The notes: generated by a model from the letters alone, not told the origin. A DNA stretch of 64,000 nucleotides from Bosea sp. OAE506 (GCF_040546595.1 NZ_JBEPOB010000001.1:441501-505500), one strand, 5' to 3'; shown: positions 8,602-18,215, counted from the stretch's first letter. Program-made: numbers and translations.

Positions 8602-9756
8602 CTATTCGGCCGGCAGTCCGCGCGCTTCGCCCGTTCGGGATCGGACCCGCTCCAGGCGGGCGATCACGGCGTAGACCGGCGCGGCGGCCACCATCACCAC
8701 GAAGATGCGGATGATGTGGTGGGCGGCGACGAAGGCGACCTCGGCATGGACCGCGAGCGCGATCAGGCTCATCTCGGCGAGCCCGCCCGGTGAGTAGGCC
8801 AGGATCAGCGTCATGGCGCGAAAGCCGGTCAGCCAGGAGACCAGAGCGGCGCAGGCGCCTGTCCAGAACAGCAGGATCGCGGTCGAGCCCAACGAGAGCA
8901 GGATGATGCGCCCGACCGTACGCGGCGCCGTGCCGGCGAAGCGGCAGCCGATGACGACGCCGAGGATCAGCTGCGCCGCATTGACGATCTCGAAGGGTGG
9001 CTTGAAGTCGCTCCAGCCCGCGAGATGGACGGCGGCGCTGACCAGCATTGGTCCGAGCAGATATTTCGCCGGCAGGTTCAATCGGTGGCCGAGGAGGCAA
9101 CCGGCCAGCCCGCAGCCCAGCAGCCAGAGCTCCGCCGTCGCGGGCGTGGAGAAGAGGGAGACGGCGCCGGCCATCCGGTTCAGCGAGACGCCCTCGAGCC
9201 ACTGGATGGCGAAGGGCAGCGTCATGACGATGAGCAGGATCCGAACCGAATGAACGAGAGCGATGACCTGGCCGTCGCCGCCGCGTTCCTCGCCGAGGCT
9301 GATCATCTCGACGAGCCCGCCCGGCATGCCGGCGAAATAGGCGGTGGTGCGGTCATAGCCGCCAATGGCGCGGAAATACCAGACCACCGAGCCACCGCAG
9401 AGCGCGATGAAGGCGATGAGCCCAAGCGTGGCGGGCCACCACTGCAGGATGCGGGCGACAAGATCGGGGCTGAAGGCCGCGCCGAGCATGACGCCGATCA
9501 CCATCGTCATGGGCGGGCGGATCACCGGCGGCGCGGCGACAGGCACGCGCAGCAGCGCCGCCAGCGTGCAGAACACCATCGGGCCCATCATCCAGGGCAA
9601 GGGCAGCGACAGGCGCTGGAACAGCAGGCCGCCGGTTACGCCAAGCGCCAGCGCCAGGGCGAAGCGGGGATAGGGGAAGCGGGAGGGCCGCATGGCGGCA
9701 AAGCCGGCCCGGACGTCTCGCATCCAGGCTGAGACGGGGGATGTTAGGCGATTCAT
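8602..9756 (-). CDS. AbrB-family membrane protein
   Basis: 384-aa polytopic membrane protein starting at ATG 9756, which overlaps the stop of the upstream EamA gene by ATGA; the longer frame to 10020 is a shadow. Two homologous halves each contain the AbrB-duplication pattern (LPLPWMMGPM near the N-terminus, PAKYLLGPMLV near the middle, SPGGLAEMSLIAL near the C-terminus), about ten membrane spans in total. Some members are annotated as putative ammonia monooxygenase or AbrB transport proteins, but the biochemical role is unknown. Operon position after asparaginase-like and EamA genes suggests a transport role for an island metabolite. Confidence 0.8.
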   Translation of the reverse strand: MNRLTSPVSAWMRDVRAGFAAMRPSRFPYPRFALALALGVTGGLLFQRLSLPLPWMMGPMVFCTLAALLRVPVAAPPVIRPPMTMVIGVMLGAAFSPDLVARILQWWPATLGLIAFIALCGGSVVWYFRAIGGYDRTTAYFAGMPGGLVEMISLGEERGGDGQVIALVHSVRILLIVMTLPFAIQWLEGVSLNRMAGAVSLFSTPATAELWLLGCGLAGCLLGHRLNLPAKYLLGPMLVSAAVHLAGWSDFKPPFEIVNAAQLILGVVIGCRFAGTAPRTVGRIILLSLGSTAILLFWTGACAALVSWLTGFRAMTLILAYSPGGLAEMSLIALAVHAEVAFVAAHHIIRIFVVMVAAAPVYAVIARLERVRSRTGEARGLPAE

Positions 9757-10667
9757 GGCGCTTCTTCGAGCCGAACCGGGGCGGGCACCGGCTTGGGTGC
9801 CAGATAGACCAGCGCGCTCGCTGCAATGACGATCGCCGAGCCGGCGAGGACCAGCACAGTCGGCACGTCGCCGAACCAGATGAAGCCGACGATCAAGGCC
9901 CAAAGCATCTTGGTGTAGGAGAGCGGCGCAATCGTCGCCACAGGCGCGTGAAAGAGCGCCCGCGTGGTGAGGTACTGGCAGGCGCCCGAGGCCAGGCCGT
10001 TGCCGATCAGCAGCGCCCATTGCGCAGGTGTCGGCTGGACCCAGTTGAAGGGCAGGCTCGGCAGGACGAGCAGCGCCGAGCCGGCCAGGGTCCAGAACGC
10101 GATCGACAGCGAGGTCTCATTGCGCGAGAGGCTGCGCTGCTGGATCAGCGAGAGCGCGCTGAAGACCGTGCCGATGACCGACATGGTCAGCCCGAACAGG
10201 CTGCCGCCGCCGCTCGGCTTGACCATCAGCAGGACGCCCCCGAGCCCGAGCAGCAGTGCGAGCCAGCCCAGCCGCGTCACCTTCTCGCCGAGCAGCGGCG
10301 CCGAGAGCAGCAGCACCAGAACCGGCTGGAGGAAGGAGATCGCGGTCGCGTCGGCCAGCGGCATGTGGCGATAGGCCACGAAGATGAAGAGCAGCACGGC
10401 CGTGAACTGCACCGCCTGCAGCGCCATGCCGCGTCGGTTATGGACCTTGAGGGCGGCAAAGCCCCCGAGCCCGCGCGCCATCAGCAGCAGGGTCACGAGC
10501 GCGAAGCCGTTGCGGAAGAAGACGATCTGGTTGACCGCGAAGGTCTCCGCCAGCGCCTTGACGACGCCGTTCAGGATCGAGAACAGCGCCAGCCCGACGA
10601 GCATCATCACGACGCCGCGTCGTGCGTCGCGCTCCTCCCCCGCCGGCGCGTTCAGGATCACGGTCAT
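9753..10667 (-). CDS. EamA/DMT-family transporter 2
   Basis: 304-aa ten-span transporter with two EamA repeats (GLALFSILNGVVKAL near the N-terminus; a second repeat from about residue 155). ATG 10667 is chosen; a TTG at 10673 overlapping the stop of the asparaginase-like gene is an alternative start. It is coupled at both ends, so it belongs to one transcription unit with the asparaginase-like and AbrB genes. Substrate unknown. Confidence 0.85.
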   Translation of the reverse strand: MTVILNAPAGEERDARRGVVMMLVGLALFSILNGVVKALAETFAVNQIVFFRNGFALVTLLLMARGLGGFAALKVHNRRGMALQAVQFTAVLLFIFVAYRHMPLADATAISFLQPVLVLLLSAPLLGEKVTRLGWLALLLGLGGVLLMVKPSGGGSLFGLTMSVIGTVFSALSLIQQRSLSRNETSLSIAFWTLAGSALLVLPSLPFNWVQPTPAQWALLIGNGLASGACQYLTTRALFHAPVATIAPLSYTKMLWALIVGFIWFGDVPTVLVLAGSAIVIAASALVYLAPKPVPAPVRLEEAP

Positions 10668-10669
10668 CG

Positions 10670-11671
10670 TCAATAGGTCAGGAAGATGCGTTCGATCTCG
10701 GCCGGCTCGGCGCTGATCGTCAGCGCCAGCGCGAGCAGCAGCCGCGCCTTCTGCGGCGTGAGATTGTCGGCGATCAGGAAGCCGCCCTCGCGCAGGCGTT
10801 TGCCCTTGAAGGTGCGGCCCGAGCCGGCGCGGGTCGACTGCATCACGACGATGCCAGCCGCCACGGCCTCCTTGAGCACCTCGAAATCGGCGGGGCCGGC
10901 GAAGCCCGGCGCGAAGCCGGCGGAGATGATGCCCTTGGCGCCGGCCGCGACGAAGGCGCGGGCCGCCGTCCCGTCCGAGCCGGTATAAGCCAGCACGATG
11001 TCGACGCGCGGCAGGGCGTCGAGCCTGCGGATGTCGAACTCCGTGTCGGGCGCCGCCTTCCGCACCGGCTTACGGTAGAACACGACCGCGTCGCCATCGG
11101 CATGGCCGAGCACGCCGAAATCAGGCGAGCGGAAGGTCTGCAGCCGGAAGGTCGAGGTCTTCGTCACGTCGCGCGCGGCATGGATCTCGTCGTTCAGCAG
11201 CACGAGAACGCCGAGGCCGCGCGCCTGCGGGCAGGCCGCGGTGCGGATCGCATTGGCGAGGTTCATCCCCGCATCGGTCGATAGCGCGCTCGCCGGGCGC
11301 TGCGAGCCGACGACGACGACCGGCACCGCCACCTTCACCGTCAGGCTGAGGACATAGGCCGTCTCCTCCAGCGAGGCGGTGCCGTGCAGGATGACGATGC
11401 CGGCGAGGTCGGGATGCTCGGCGACCAGCCGGTCGCAGGTCAGGACGAGCGTCTTCCAGTCCTCGAAGAAGATGTTGGGGCTCGGCACCGCCTTGAACGG
11501 AACGGCGATGATCTCGGCCAACTGGGCGACGTCGGGAAACATCGCGACCAGCGCATCGGCATGAAGCATCTTTTCATTGGCGCCGTAGTCGAGGATGTCG
11601 AAGGGGCCGGTGCCGATGGAACAGATCGTGCCGCCGGTCCCAATGACCGCGACCTTGGGCAAAACAGGCAT
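10670..11671 (-). CDS. Asparaginase-family amidohydrolase with altered active site
   Basis: 333-aa member of the type II L-asparaginase fold. The first catalytic threonine is Thr12 in GTGGTI. The second motif reads HGTASLEET (residues 96-104): Thr98 is kept but the following Asp, which in asparaginases binds the substrate amino group, is Ala99. Lys171 (RDVTK) of the second triad is present. There is no signal peptide, so it is cytoplasmic. The Asp-to-Ala change suggests that the substrate is not asparagine but an amide lacking the alpha-amino group, or that activity is lost. It is read with downstream EamA and AbrB genes and lies 33 bp downstream of a cysteine hydrolase. Confidence 0.88.
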   Translation of the reverse strand: MPVLPKVAVIGTGGTICSIGTGPFDILDYGANEKMLHADALVAMFPDVAQLAEIIAVPFKAVPSPNIFFEDWKTLVLTCDRLVAEHPDLAGIVILHGTASLEETAYVLSLTVKVAVPVVVVGSQRPASALSTDAGMNLANAIRTAACPQARGLGVLVLLNDEIHAARDVTKTSTFRLQTFRSPDFGVLGHADGDAVVFYRKPVRKAAPDTEFDIRRLDALPRVDIVLAYTGSDGTAARAFVAAGAKGIISAGFAPGFAGPADFEVLKEAVAAGIVVMQSTRAGSGRTFKGKRLREGGFLIADNLTPQKARLLLALALTISAEPAEIERIFLTY

Positions 11672-11704
11672 TGTTCTCTCTGGGTGTCGGGCGCGCGCGC
11701 CGGG

Positions 11705-12415
11705 TTATTCGGCCGCCTGGCGGAAGCGGGCGTTTGTCTCAAGACAGCCGATCAGCATCTGCGTGTCCATGATGTCGCCGAAGGTGAGGTAGAAGGCGAT
11801 CAGCGAGGCGTTGTGCTCGGCATCGGAATTGGCGGCATTGCCGTCGGTGACCATGATCGTCCTGAAGTTCAGCATCATGGCGTCGCGGGCGGTGGATTCG
11901 CAGCAGACATTGGTGACGGTGCCGGTGATGATCAGGGTGTCGTAGCCCTGCGCGCGCAGCCGCGCCTCGAGATCCGACGAGCCCTGGATGAAGGCGCTGA
12001 AGCGCGTCTTCTGGACGATCTCGTCCTCCGGGCTGACCTCGAGATCGGCCCAGAGTTCGTGGCCGAGCTTGCCTTCCGACACGGATTCGACGCGCGCGCC
12101 GCGCCGCTCCGGCCGCGTCAGATCCTCGTGGAAATGCGACCAGGAGGTCAGACAGGCCTCGTCATGGGTGTTCTTGATCCAGAACACCTTGCCGCCGGTC
12201 CGGCGCACGGCGTCGGCGATCCGGTTGACGTTGGGCACGATCTCGCGGGCCGTGTCGCAGAGCGCATGGGCGACGCCCGGCATCATGAAGCCGTTCTGGA
12301 GATCGACGACGATCAGCGCCGTGCGGGCGGGATCGAGATCGGCATAGACATGCTCGACGCCGCGGCGGGCAACGACATGCTGCGTGACATAGGCGGGAAT
12401 CTCGACCTTGTGCAT
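11705..12415 (-). CDS. Isochorismatase-fold cysteine hydrolase 1 (ureide/biuret hydrolase-like)
   Basis: 236-aa enzyme of the isochorismatase-like hydrolase family. The Asp38 (VVDLQNGF), Lys136 (QKTRFSAF) and Cys171 (TNVCCESTARDA) triad is complete. The TNVCCESTARDA loop is typical of the branch containing biuret hydrolase (BiuH), ureidoacrylate hydrolase (RutB) and N-carbamoyl amidases, which release carbamate or ammonia from ureido groups. Which of these it performs cannot be told from sequence. It is cytoplasmic and read after the ABC importer genes; a paralogue lies at 18599-19306 on the other side of the importer. Confidence 0.87.
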   Translation of the reverse strand: MHKVEIPAYVTQHVVARRGVEHVYADLDPARTALIVVDLQNGFMMPGVAHALCDTAREIVPNVNRIADAVRRTGGKVFWIKNTHDEACLTSWSHFHEDLTRPERRGARVESVSEGKLGHELWADLEVSPEDEIVQKTRFSAFIQGSSDLEARLRAQGYDTLIITGTVTNVCCESTARDAMMLNFRTIMVTDGNAANSDAEHNASLIAFYLTFGDIMDTQMLIGCLETNARFRQAAE

Positions 12416-12438
12416 GGCGGTCTCTCTCGTGCGAGGGA

Positions 12439-13473
12439 TCAGGAGGACAGGGCGGGCGAGCCGACCTTGAAGCAGCAGACGGTGCGGTCAGGCGCGGGCA
12501 CGGTTTCCGGCGGGCTCGCCGCGCGGCAGGCCTCGTCGGCGAACTTGCAGCGTGGCGCGAAGGCGCAGCCCGGCGGCAGGCGGCGCATGTCGGGCGGCGA
12601 GCCGGGGATCGCCTCGATGTCGACGCCGCGGGCGCTGCCATGGACGGAGGAGGCCAGCATTCCGCGGGTATAGGGGTGCTGCGGGTTCATCAGCACGTCG
12701 CGAACCGGCCCGGATTCGACGACGCGGCCGGCATACATCACCGCGACACGGTCGGCGATTTGGGCGGCGACGCCGAGATCATGGGTGACGAAGATCACGC
12801 TCATACCCATGTCGCGCTGGAGCTTGCGCAGCAGCACGAGCACCTGGATCTGCACGGTCGCGTCGAGCGCCGTCGTCGGCTCGTCGGCCAGTAGGAGCTG
12901 CGGCCGGCAGGACAGCGCCATCGCGATCATAGCGCGCTGGCGCAGGCCGCCGGAGAGCTCGTGCGGATAGGCCTTCAGGCGCCGCTCCGGCGAGGGCACC
13001 TTGACGAATTCGAGCAGCTCCAGACCGCGCTTGAGCCCGTCGGCATAGGAGCAGCCTTCGTGCTTGACGACCGTCTCGGCAATCTGGTGGCCGATCGTGT
13101 AGACGGGGTCGAGCGCCGTCATCGGCTCCTGGAAGATCATCGAGATGGTGGAGCCGCGGATCTGCGTCAGCTCCTTGTCGCTGAGCGCCATGATGTCGTG
13201 ATCGCCGACGCGCATCTTGCCGCCGATCCTGGCCCTACCCTTGGGCAGCAGCCGCATCAGAGCGCGCATCGTCACGGATTTGCCGGAGCCGGACTCGCCG
13301 ATGATGCAGAGCACCTCGCCGGGCTGGATCGAGAAAGAGACGCCGTTCACGGCGGCGACGGTCGCTTCGCGGCTGACGAATTTGACCGAGAGATCCTCGA
13401 CCTCGACCAGCGGTCTGACCGCGGCGAGGGCGACGGGACCGGGGACGGCGGATGGCGCTGTGGCTGTCGTCAT
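12439..13473 (-). CDS. Peptide/nickel-class ABC transporter ATP-binding protein (DppD-like)
   Basis: 344-aa nucleotide-binding subunit. Start ATG 13473 follows GAGGAGGAA; the longer frame to 13599 covers the neighbouring gene. Walker A GESGSGKS, signature LSGGLRQR, Walker B LLLADEPT and H-loop VTHDLG are intact. The C-terminal oligopeptide/dipeptide domain with the PPGCAFAPRCKFADEAC cysteine cluster, often an iron-sulfur site in this class, is present. It pairs with the second ATPase at 13484-14626, two permeases and a binding protein in one minus-strand operon. Confidence 0.93.
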   Translation of the reverse strand: MTTATAPSAVPGPVALAAVRPLVEVEDLSVKFVSREATVAAVNGVSFSIQPGEVLCIIGESGSGKSVTMRALMRLLPKGRARIGGKMRVGDHDIMALSDKELTQIRGSTISMIFQEPMTALDPVYTIGHQIAETVVKHEGCSYADGLKRGLELLEFVKVPSPERRLKAYPHELSGGLRQRAMIAMALSCRPQLLLADEPTTALDATVQIQVLVLLRKLQRDMGMSVIFVTHDLGVAAQIADRVAVMYAGRVVESGPVRDVLMNPQHPYTRGMLASSVHGSARGVDIEAIPGSPPDMRRLPPGCAFAPRCKFADEACRAASPPETVPAPDRTVCCFKVGSPALSS

Positions 13474-13483
13474 CGGTTCCTCC

Positions 13484-14626
13484 TCACGCGGTGGCGGCCA
13501 GCGGGGCGGCGCCGACCTTCGGCCTGGCGACCAGCACCGGCGCCTTGCCGGCGAGGCTGTGGCCGGAGCCCGGGTTCTGGACATGGCAGGCGGCGACATG
13601 GATGTCGGCCGCGACGGCGCCCTCGAGCCGGGGCGAGGTTTCCGCGCAGACGCTTTCCGCCATCGGGCAGCGGGTGCGGAAGCGGCAGCCCGACGGCGGG
13701 TTGATCGGGTTGGGCGGATCGCCGGTCAGCGGCGCCTCATGGACGCGCTCGGCGGGATCGAAGGACAGCCGCGAGGCCAGCAGCGCGCGGGTGTAGGGGT
13801 GTTTGGGATGCTCGTAGATCGCATCCACCGGCCCGATCTCGACGATCTCGCCGAGATACATCACCAGCACGCGGTCGGAGATGTACTGCACCACGTCGAG
13901 ATCGTGGCTGATGAAGACATAGGTCAGGTTGAAGTGGCGCTTGAGCTGGCGCAGCAGGTTGAGAACCTGCGCCTCGACCGATTTGTCGAGCGCCGAGACC
14001 GCCTCGTCGAGGATCAGGAGCCGCGGTTCGAGCGCGAGCGCCCGGGCGATGTTGACGCGCTGCTTCTGACCGCCGGAGAGTTCGTGCGGATACCGCTGGG
14101 CGAAGAGATCGGGCTTGAGGCCGACCTTGGTGAGGAGTTCGCGGGCGATCTCCTTGGCCTTGGCAGCGGGAATGCCATGGACGCGCGGGCCGTAGGCGAT
14201 CGATTCCTCGACCGGCAGGCGCGGGTTGAGCGAGGAGTAGCTGTCCTGGAACACCATCTGCATGGCGCGCCGGAACTCCTTCATCGTCAGGCCGCGGACG
14301 CCGCCGATCGACTCGCCGTCGAACAGCACCTCACCCGCGTCATAGGGAATGAGGTGCATCAGGAGCCGCGCCAGGGTGGACTTGCCGCAGCCGGACTCGC
14401 CGACGACGCCGAGCGTTTCGCCCTTGAGCACGGTGAAGGAGACGCCGTCGACGGCCCGCACATGCCCCTGCGTGCGGTTGAGCATCCCTCCCTTGATTGC
14501 GAAATGCTTCTTCAGGTCGGAGACGATCAGCATCGGCTGGGAGGGGCCGCCGCGATCGCGGATGTCTCCCTCCGGGACCGAGGAGAGCTGCGGCGGGCGG
14601 GCGGTCGGCGCGGTTGTCATGGACAT
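13484..14626 (-). CDS. Peptide/nickel-class ABC transporter ATP-binding protein (DppF-like)
   Basis: 380-aa nucleotide-binding subunit with Walker A GESGCGKST, signature LSGGQKQR, Walker B LLILDEAV and the C-terminal CRFRTRCPMAESVC cluster. ATG 14626 has AAAGGG upstream; a GTG at 14641 overlapping the permease stop is possible. The Walker B Pro-Thr usually seen after Glu is Ala-Val, an ordinary variation for the DppF branch. It forms the ATPase heterodimer with the DppD-like subunit. Confidence 0.93.
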   Translation of the reverse strand: MSMTTAPTARPPQLSSVPEGDIRDRGGPSQPMLIVSDLKKHFAIKGGMLNRTQGHVRAVDGVSFTVLKGETLGVVGESGCGKSTLARLLMHLIPYDAGEVLFDGESIGGVRGLTMKEFRRAMQMVFQDSYSSLNPRLPVEESIAYGPRVHGIPAAKAKEIARELLTKVGLKPDLFAQRYPHELSGGQKQRVNIARALALEPRLLILDEAVSALDKSVEAQVLNLLRQLKRHFNLTYVFISHDLDVVQYISDRVLVMYLGEIVEIGPVDAIYEHPKHPYTRALLASRLSFDPAERVHEAPLTGDPPNPINPPSGCRFRTRCPMAESVCAETSPRLEGAVAADIHVAACHVQNPGSGHSLAGKAPVLVARPKVGAAPLAATA

Positions 14627-14637
14627 GGCGGGCCCTT

Positions 14638-15540
14638 TCACAGTCTGACGTCCATCGCCTGGCGCAGCCCGTCGCTGACCATGTTGAAGGCGAGTGAGGT
14701 GACGAAGATCATCACGCCCGGCAGCGCGCAGACGATCGGGTTGACGTAGATCGACTGGCGCAAAGTCGAGAGCATCAGCCCCCAGTCGGGATGCGGCGGC
14801 TCGACGCCGAGGCCAAGGAAGGACAGGCCCGACGCGATCAGGATCGAGACAGAGACCAGGCCCGAAGCGTAGATGAAGATCGGGCCGAGCACGTTGCCGA
14901 GGATGTGGGTGGCGATGATCGAGCGGGTCGAGCCGCCCGAGGCCCGGGCCGCCTCGACAAAATCGAGCCCGCGCACCTGGGTCGTCGCCGTCTCGGCGAT
15001 GCGGCAGAGTGGCGGGATGAAGACCAGCGTCAGCGCGACCATGCCGTTGGCCATGCCACCGCCCATGGCGCCGGAGATCGCGACCGCCAGCAGGATCGAG
15101 GGGAAGGCGTAGAAGACGTCCATGGTCCGCATGATCGCCATGTTCAGCTTGCCGCCGATGAAGCCGGCGAGCACGCCGAGGAAGCCGCCGATCAAGGTGG
15201 CGAAGACCACCGGCACCACGCCCATGAGCAGCGACATGCGCCCGCCATGGATCAGGCGCGAGAGGATGTCGCGGCCGAGCTCGTCGGTGCCGAGATGGAA
15301 GTCGCGGAAGCCGACCGGGCGCAGCCGGAAGGCCATCGAGGTCTTGTAGGGATCCTTCGGCGCGATCCAGGGCGCAAACACGGCCATCGCCACGATCAGG
15401 ACGATGATGAGCGCGAAGGCGAGCGTGACGTAGTCGTAGCGCAGCCGGTAGCCGACATTCTGCCAGTAACCGCGGACCTTGGTGGCCGGGGCCTCTTCTT
15501 CCGCCGCAAGCAGGCGGGTCGCCGTGGTGAAATCGGTCAT
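14638..15540 (-). CDS. Peptide/nickel-class ABC transporter permease (DppC-like)
   Basis: 300-aa inner-membrane permease with a cytoplasmic N-terminal extension, six spans and the EAA-type loop ARASGGSTRSIIATHILGNV that contacts the ATPase. The start at ATG 15540 has a strong GAGGAGG site. DppC-like features include HLGTDELGRDILSRLIHGGR near residue 77. It partners with the DppB-like permease at 15551-16507, just upstream on the transcript. Confidence 0.93.
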   Translation of the reverse strand: MTDFTTATRLLAAEEEAPATKVRGYWQNVGYRLRYDYVTLAFALIIVLIVAMAVFAPWIAPKDPYKTSMAFRLRPVGFRDFHLGTDELGRDILSRLIHGGRMSLLMGVVPVVFATLIGGFLGVLAGFIGGKLNMAIMRTMDVFYAFPSILLAVAISGAMGGGMANGMVALTLVFIPPLCRIAETATTQVRGLDFVEAARASGGSTRSIIATHILGNVLGPIFIYASGLVSVSILIASGLSFLGLGVEPPHPDWGLMLSTLRQSIYVNPIVCALPGVMIFVTSLAFNMVSDGLRQAMDVRL

Positions 15541-15550
15541 GGCCGCCTCC

Positions 15551-16507
15551 TCAGGAGCGCTTGATGCGCGGGTCGACCGCGGTCTGGAACAGATCGACGA
15601 CGAGGTTGGTGAAGACGAAGACGAGGGCGAGGATCAGGATCGTGCCCTGCAGGACGGGGATGTCGCGCGTCAGGATCGCCTTGTTGAGGAGGAAGCCCGT
15701 GCCCGGCCAGTTGAAGATCGTCTCGACCAGGATCGAGCCGCCCATCAGGTAGCCGAACTGCAGGCCCATCACGGCCAGGATCTGGGGCATGGCGTTCTTG
15801 AGCGCGTGCCGGATGACCGCGAGTTCGCCGAGGCCCTTGGCGCGCAGCGTGTTGACGAATTCGTTGCCCAGCACCTCCGAGACGGCGGAGCGGGTGGTAC
15901 GGGTGATCATGCCGACCGGCACCATGCACAGTGTGACGATCGGCAGGATCACATGCTTGAAATGGGACCATTCAAAGAGGTTGAAGGTCTCCGAGCCGCG
16001 CGGGCCCATGCCGGTCGCCGGCAGCCAGTTCAGCTCGACCGCGAAAATGATGACCAGGACGATGCCGAGCCAGTAATTGGGGATCGAGACGCCGACGATC
16101 GACAGGGCCGTGACGCCTCGATCGGTCGCGCTGCCCCGGTAATAGGCGGCCAGCGTGCCGAGCACGAAGGCGATGCTGAAGGCCAGCGCCACCGCGCCGA
16201 AGGAGAGGAAGATGGTGTTGCCGAGCGCGCGCAGCACCTCGTCGATCACCGGACGGTTCGACTGGATCGAGACCCCGAGATCACCGACGACGGCGCGCGT
16301 CAGCCAGGTCCAGTACTGGACCGGCAGCGGCCGGTCGAAGCCGTAGGTCTTCATGATGAGGTCGACGACCTCCTGGCTGGCATCGGCCGGGAGCAGCATC
16401 TGGACGGGGTTGCCCGGGGCCAGGAAGACGAGCGCGAAGCAGAAGACCGTGACGCCGATGGCGATCGGGATCGCGTAGACGATGCGACGGGCGATGTAGT
16501 GCCACAT
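15551..16507 (-). CDS. Peptide/nickel-class ABC transporter permease (DppB-like)
   Basis: 318-aa inner-membrane permease, six spans, start ATG 16507 with AAGGAGA; the longer frame to 16585 lacks a ribosome site. The DppB hallmarks are an N-terminal span (ARRIVYAIPIAIGVT), a periplasmic loop ending DLGVSIQSNRPV, and an EAA loop around LRAKGLGELAVIRHAL. It is the first permease gene after the binding protein, from which it is separated by 91 bp. Confidence 0.93.
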   Translation of the reverse strand: MWHYIARRIVYAIPIAIGVTVFCFALVFLAPGNPVQMLLPADASQEVVDLIMKTYGFDRPLPVQYWTWLTRAVVGDLGVSIQSNRPVIDEVLRALGNTIFLSFGAVALAFSIAFVLGTLAAYYRGSATDRGVTALSIVGVSIPNYWLGIVLVIIFAVELNWLPATGMGPRGSETFNLFEWSHFKHVILPIVTLCMVPVGMITRTTRSAVSEVLGNEFVNTLRAKGLGELAVIRHALKNAMPQILAVMGLQFGYLMGGSILVETIFNWPGTGFLLNKAILTRDIPVLQGTILILALVFVFTNLVVDLFQTAVDPRIKRS

Positions 16508-16598
16508 GGAGGTCTCCTTCGGTCGGCTCGGGTCCTGGATCGCTGTGGGCTCGGGGGGATGCGGCCCCGACTGGCCGCATCCCAAAGGCGGGGCCGCG

Positions 16599-18215
16599 TC
16601 AGTTCGTCGTGCCGACGGTGATCGGCGTCAGATCCTGGAACCAGCTCTGGGCCTGGACGAAGCCCTTGACCTTGGGCGACAGCGCCCGCGGGTTGAGGTC
16701 ATGGGTGACGAAGAGCATGGCGGCGTCCTCGTTCATGATCTCGTGGACGCGGGTGATCATCGCGTCGCGCTTCGTCTGCTCGAAGGTGTTGTAGATGTCG
16801 GTGATCAGCTTCTCGATCTCGGCGTTCTCGTAGTGCCCCCAATTGCCGCCGGCCGGCGCCCATTGCTTGCGCATGACGAAGCGGAAGATGCCGGAGAAGG
16901 GATCCTGCGTGGCGCGGCTGACATTGACGGCATGGTAGGCGGGGAACTTCTCGCGGCCCTTGAAGGTGACGTCGAGCAGGGCGTTCCAGTCCATCACCTC
17001 GAGCTTGACCTTGAAGCCCACCGCCTCGAGCTGCGACTTGACCAGCTCGTTCATCGGCAGCGGCTGCATCTGGCCCGAACCCGAGGTCGAGATCGCCAGC
17101 GTGACCTCGCAGGGGAAGCACTTCGCCTCCTTCAGCAGCGCGGTCGCCTTCTTCGGATCGAGCTTGTAGAGGACCGGCTTGCCGAAATAGGGCGAGCTGG
17201 GCGGCACGGTCGCATAGCCCTCCTGGGCCAGGCCGTTCAGCATCTCGACCATTTCGCCGCGGTCCATCGCGTAGTTCGCCGCCTGGCGCACGCGCTTGTC
17301 CTTGAACGGACCATCGACGAAGTTGAACTGATAGTGCCAGTTGTGCGGATAGGGCAGGGTGATGACCTGCATCCCTGAGGATTTCAGCCGCGCGATCGTG
17401 TCCGGCGAGGGCGCCTCGATGAAATCGACCTGTCCCGACAGAAGGGCCGCTGCGCGCGTCGTCGCCTCGGGCATCGGCTGCAGCACCAGCCGGTCATGTT
17501 TGGGAATGCGCTTGGGGTTCCAGTAGGTCTCGTTGCGGGTCATCTCCAGCCGTTCGCGCGGCACGATGCCGGCGAAGCGATAGGGCCCCGTGCCCGAGGG
17601 CATCTGGGCGTATTTCTCGTAAGAGCCCGCCTTCTCGAACTGCGCCTTCGAGATCATCATCCAGAAGCTCATCTGGATGTAGAAGAGCGAGTCCGGCTCC
17701 TTGGTGATGATCGCGACGGTGTGGTCGTCGACCTTCTCGGCACGGTCGATGTTGACCGTGCGGGTGCGCATCGCCGCGAACTGCTTGGCGTTGAAATGCG
17801 GAACCTTCTCGTCGATCAGGCGCGAGATGTTCCAAAGCACGACATCGGCGTTGAAATCCGAGCCGTCATGAAACTTCACGTCCTTGCGCAGGGTGAAGAT
17901 CCAGCGCTTGCTGTCCTTGGGGTCGATCTCCCATTTCGTCGCGAGGCCGGGCGTCAGCGAGGCCTCGACATCAGAGCGCGAGAGATCCCACAGGATCAGC
18001 GAGTCATAGAGTGTGTAGCCGACGAAACGGTAGCCCTCGAAGCCCTGGTCGGGCTGGCCGGTGACATCGGGGATGTCGCCCGCCGTCATCGCGACGCGCA
18101 GCGTCGTCTGGGCCTGCGCCGGGGCGGGAGCCGTGAGGGCCGCCGCGACCGCGAACGACAAGCCGGCCGCGAGGCGAACGACGGAACTCCGAAATGTCTG
18201 AGACGGGTGAGGCAT
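16599..18215 (-). CDS. ABC transporter solute-binding protein, family 5 (peptide/nickel/opine class)
   Basis: 538-aa periplasmic binding protein. A Sec signal peptide (hydrophobic residues about 14-30, cleavage after AQA near residue 35) precedes the mature domain. Family-5 hallmarks include LTPGLATKWEI, FTLRKDVKFHDG, PSGTGPYRF and VRQAANYAMDR. Start ATG 18215 follows GGAGGGAG. It is the first gene of the importer operon, which continues with two permeases, two ATPases and a cysteine hydrolase. The sigma-54 promoter at 18269-18285 lies 54 bp upstream. A paralogue ends at base 206. In this island the ligand is more likely an amide, ureide or opine-like compound than a peptide, but that is inference. 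Confidence 0.92.
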   Translation of the reverse strand: MPHPSQTFRSSVVRLAAGLSFAVAAALTAPAPAQAQTTLRVAMTAGDIPDVTGQPDQGFEGYRFVGYTLYDSLILWDLSRSDVEASLTPGLATKWEIDPKDSKRWIFTLRKDVKFHDGSDFNADVVLWNISRLIDEKVPHFNAKQFAAMRTRTVNIDRAEKVDDHTVAIITKEPDSLFYIQMSFWMMISKAQFEKAGSYEKYAQMPSGTGPYRFAGIVPRERLEMTRNETYWNPKRIPKHDRLVLQPMPEATTRAAALLSGQVDFIEAPSPDTIARLKSSGMQVITLPYPHNWHYQFNFVDGPFKDKRVRQAANYAMDRGEMVEMLNGLAQEGYATVPPSSPYFGKPVLYKLDPKKATALLKEAKCFPCEVTLAISTSGSGQMQPLPMNELVKSQLEAVGFKVKLEVMDWNALLDVTFKGREKFPAYHAVNVSRATQDPFSGIFRFVMRKQWAPAGGNWGHYENAEIEKLITDIYNTFEQTKRDAMITRVHEIMNEDAAMLFVTHDLNPRALSPKVKGFVQAQSWFQDLTPITVGTTN

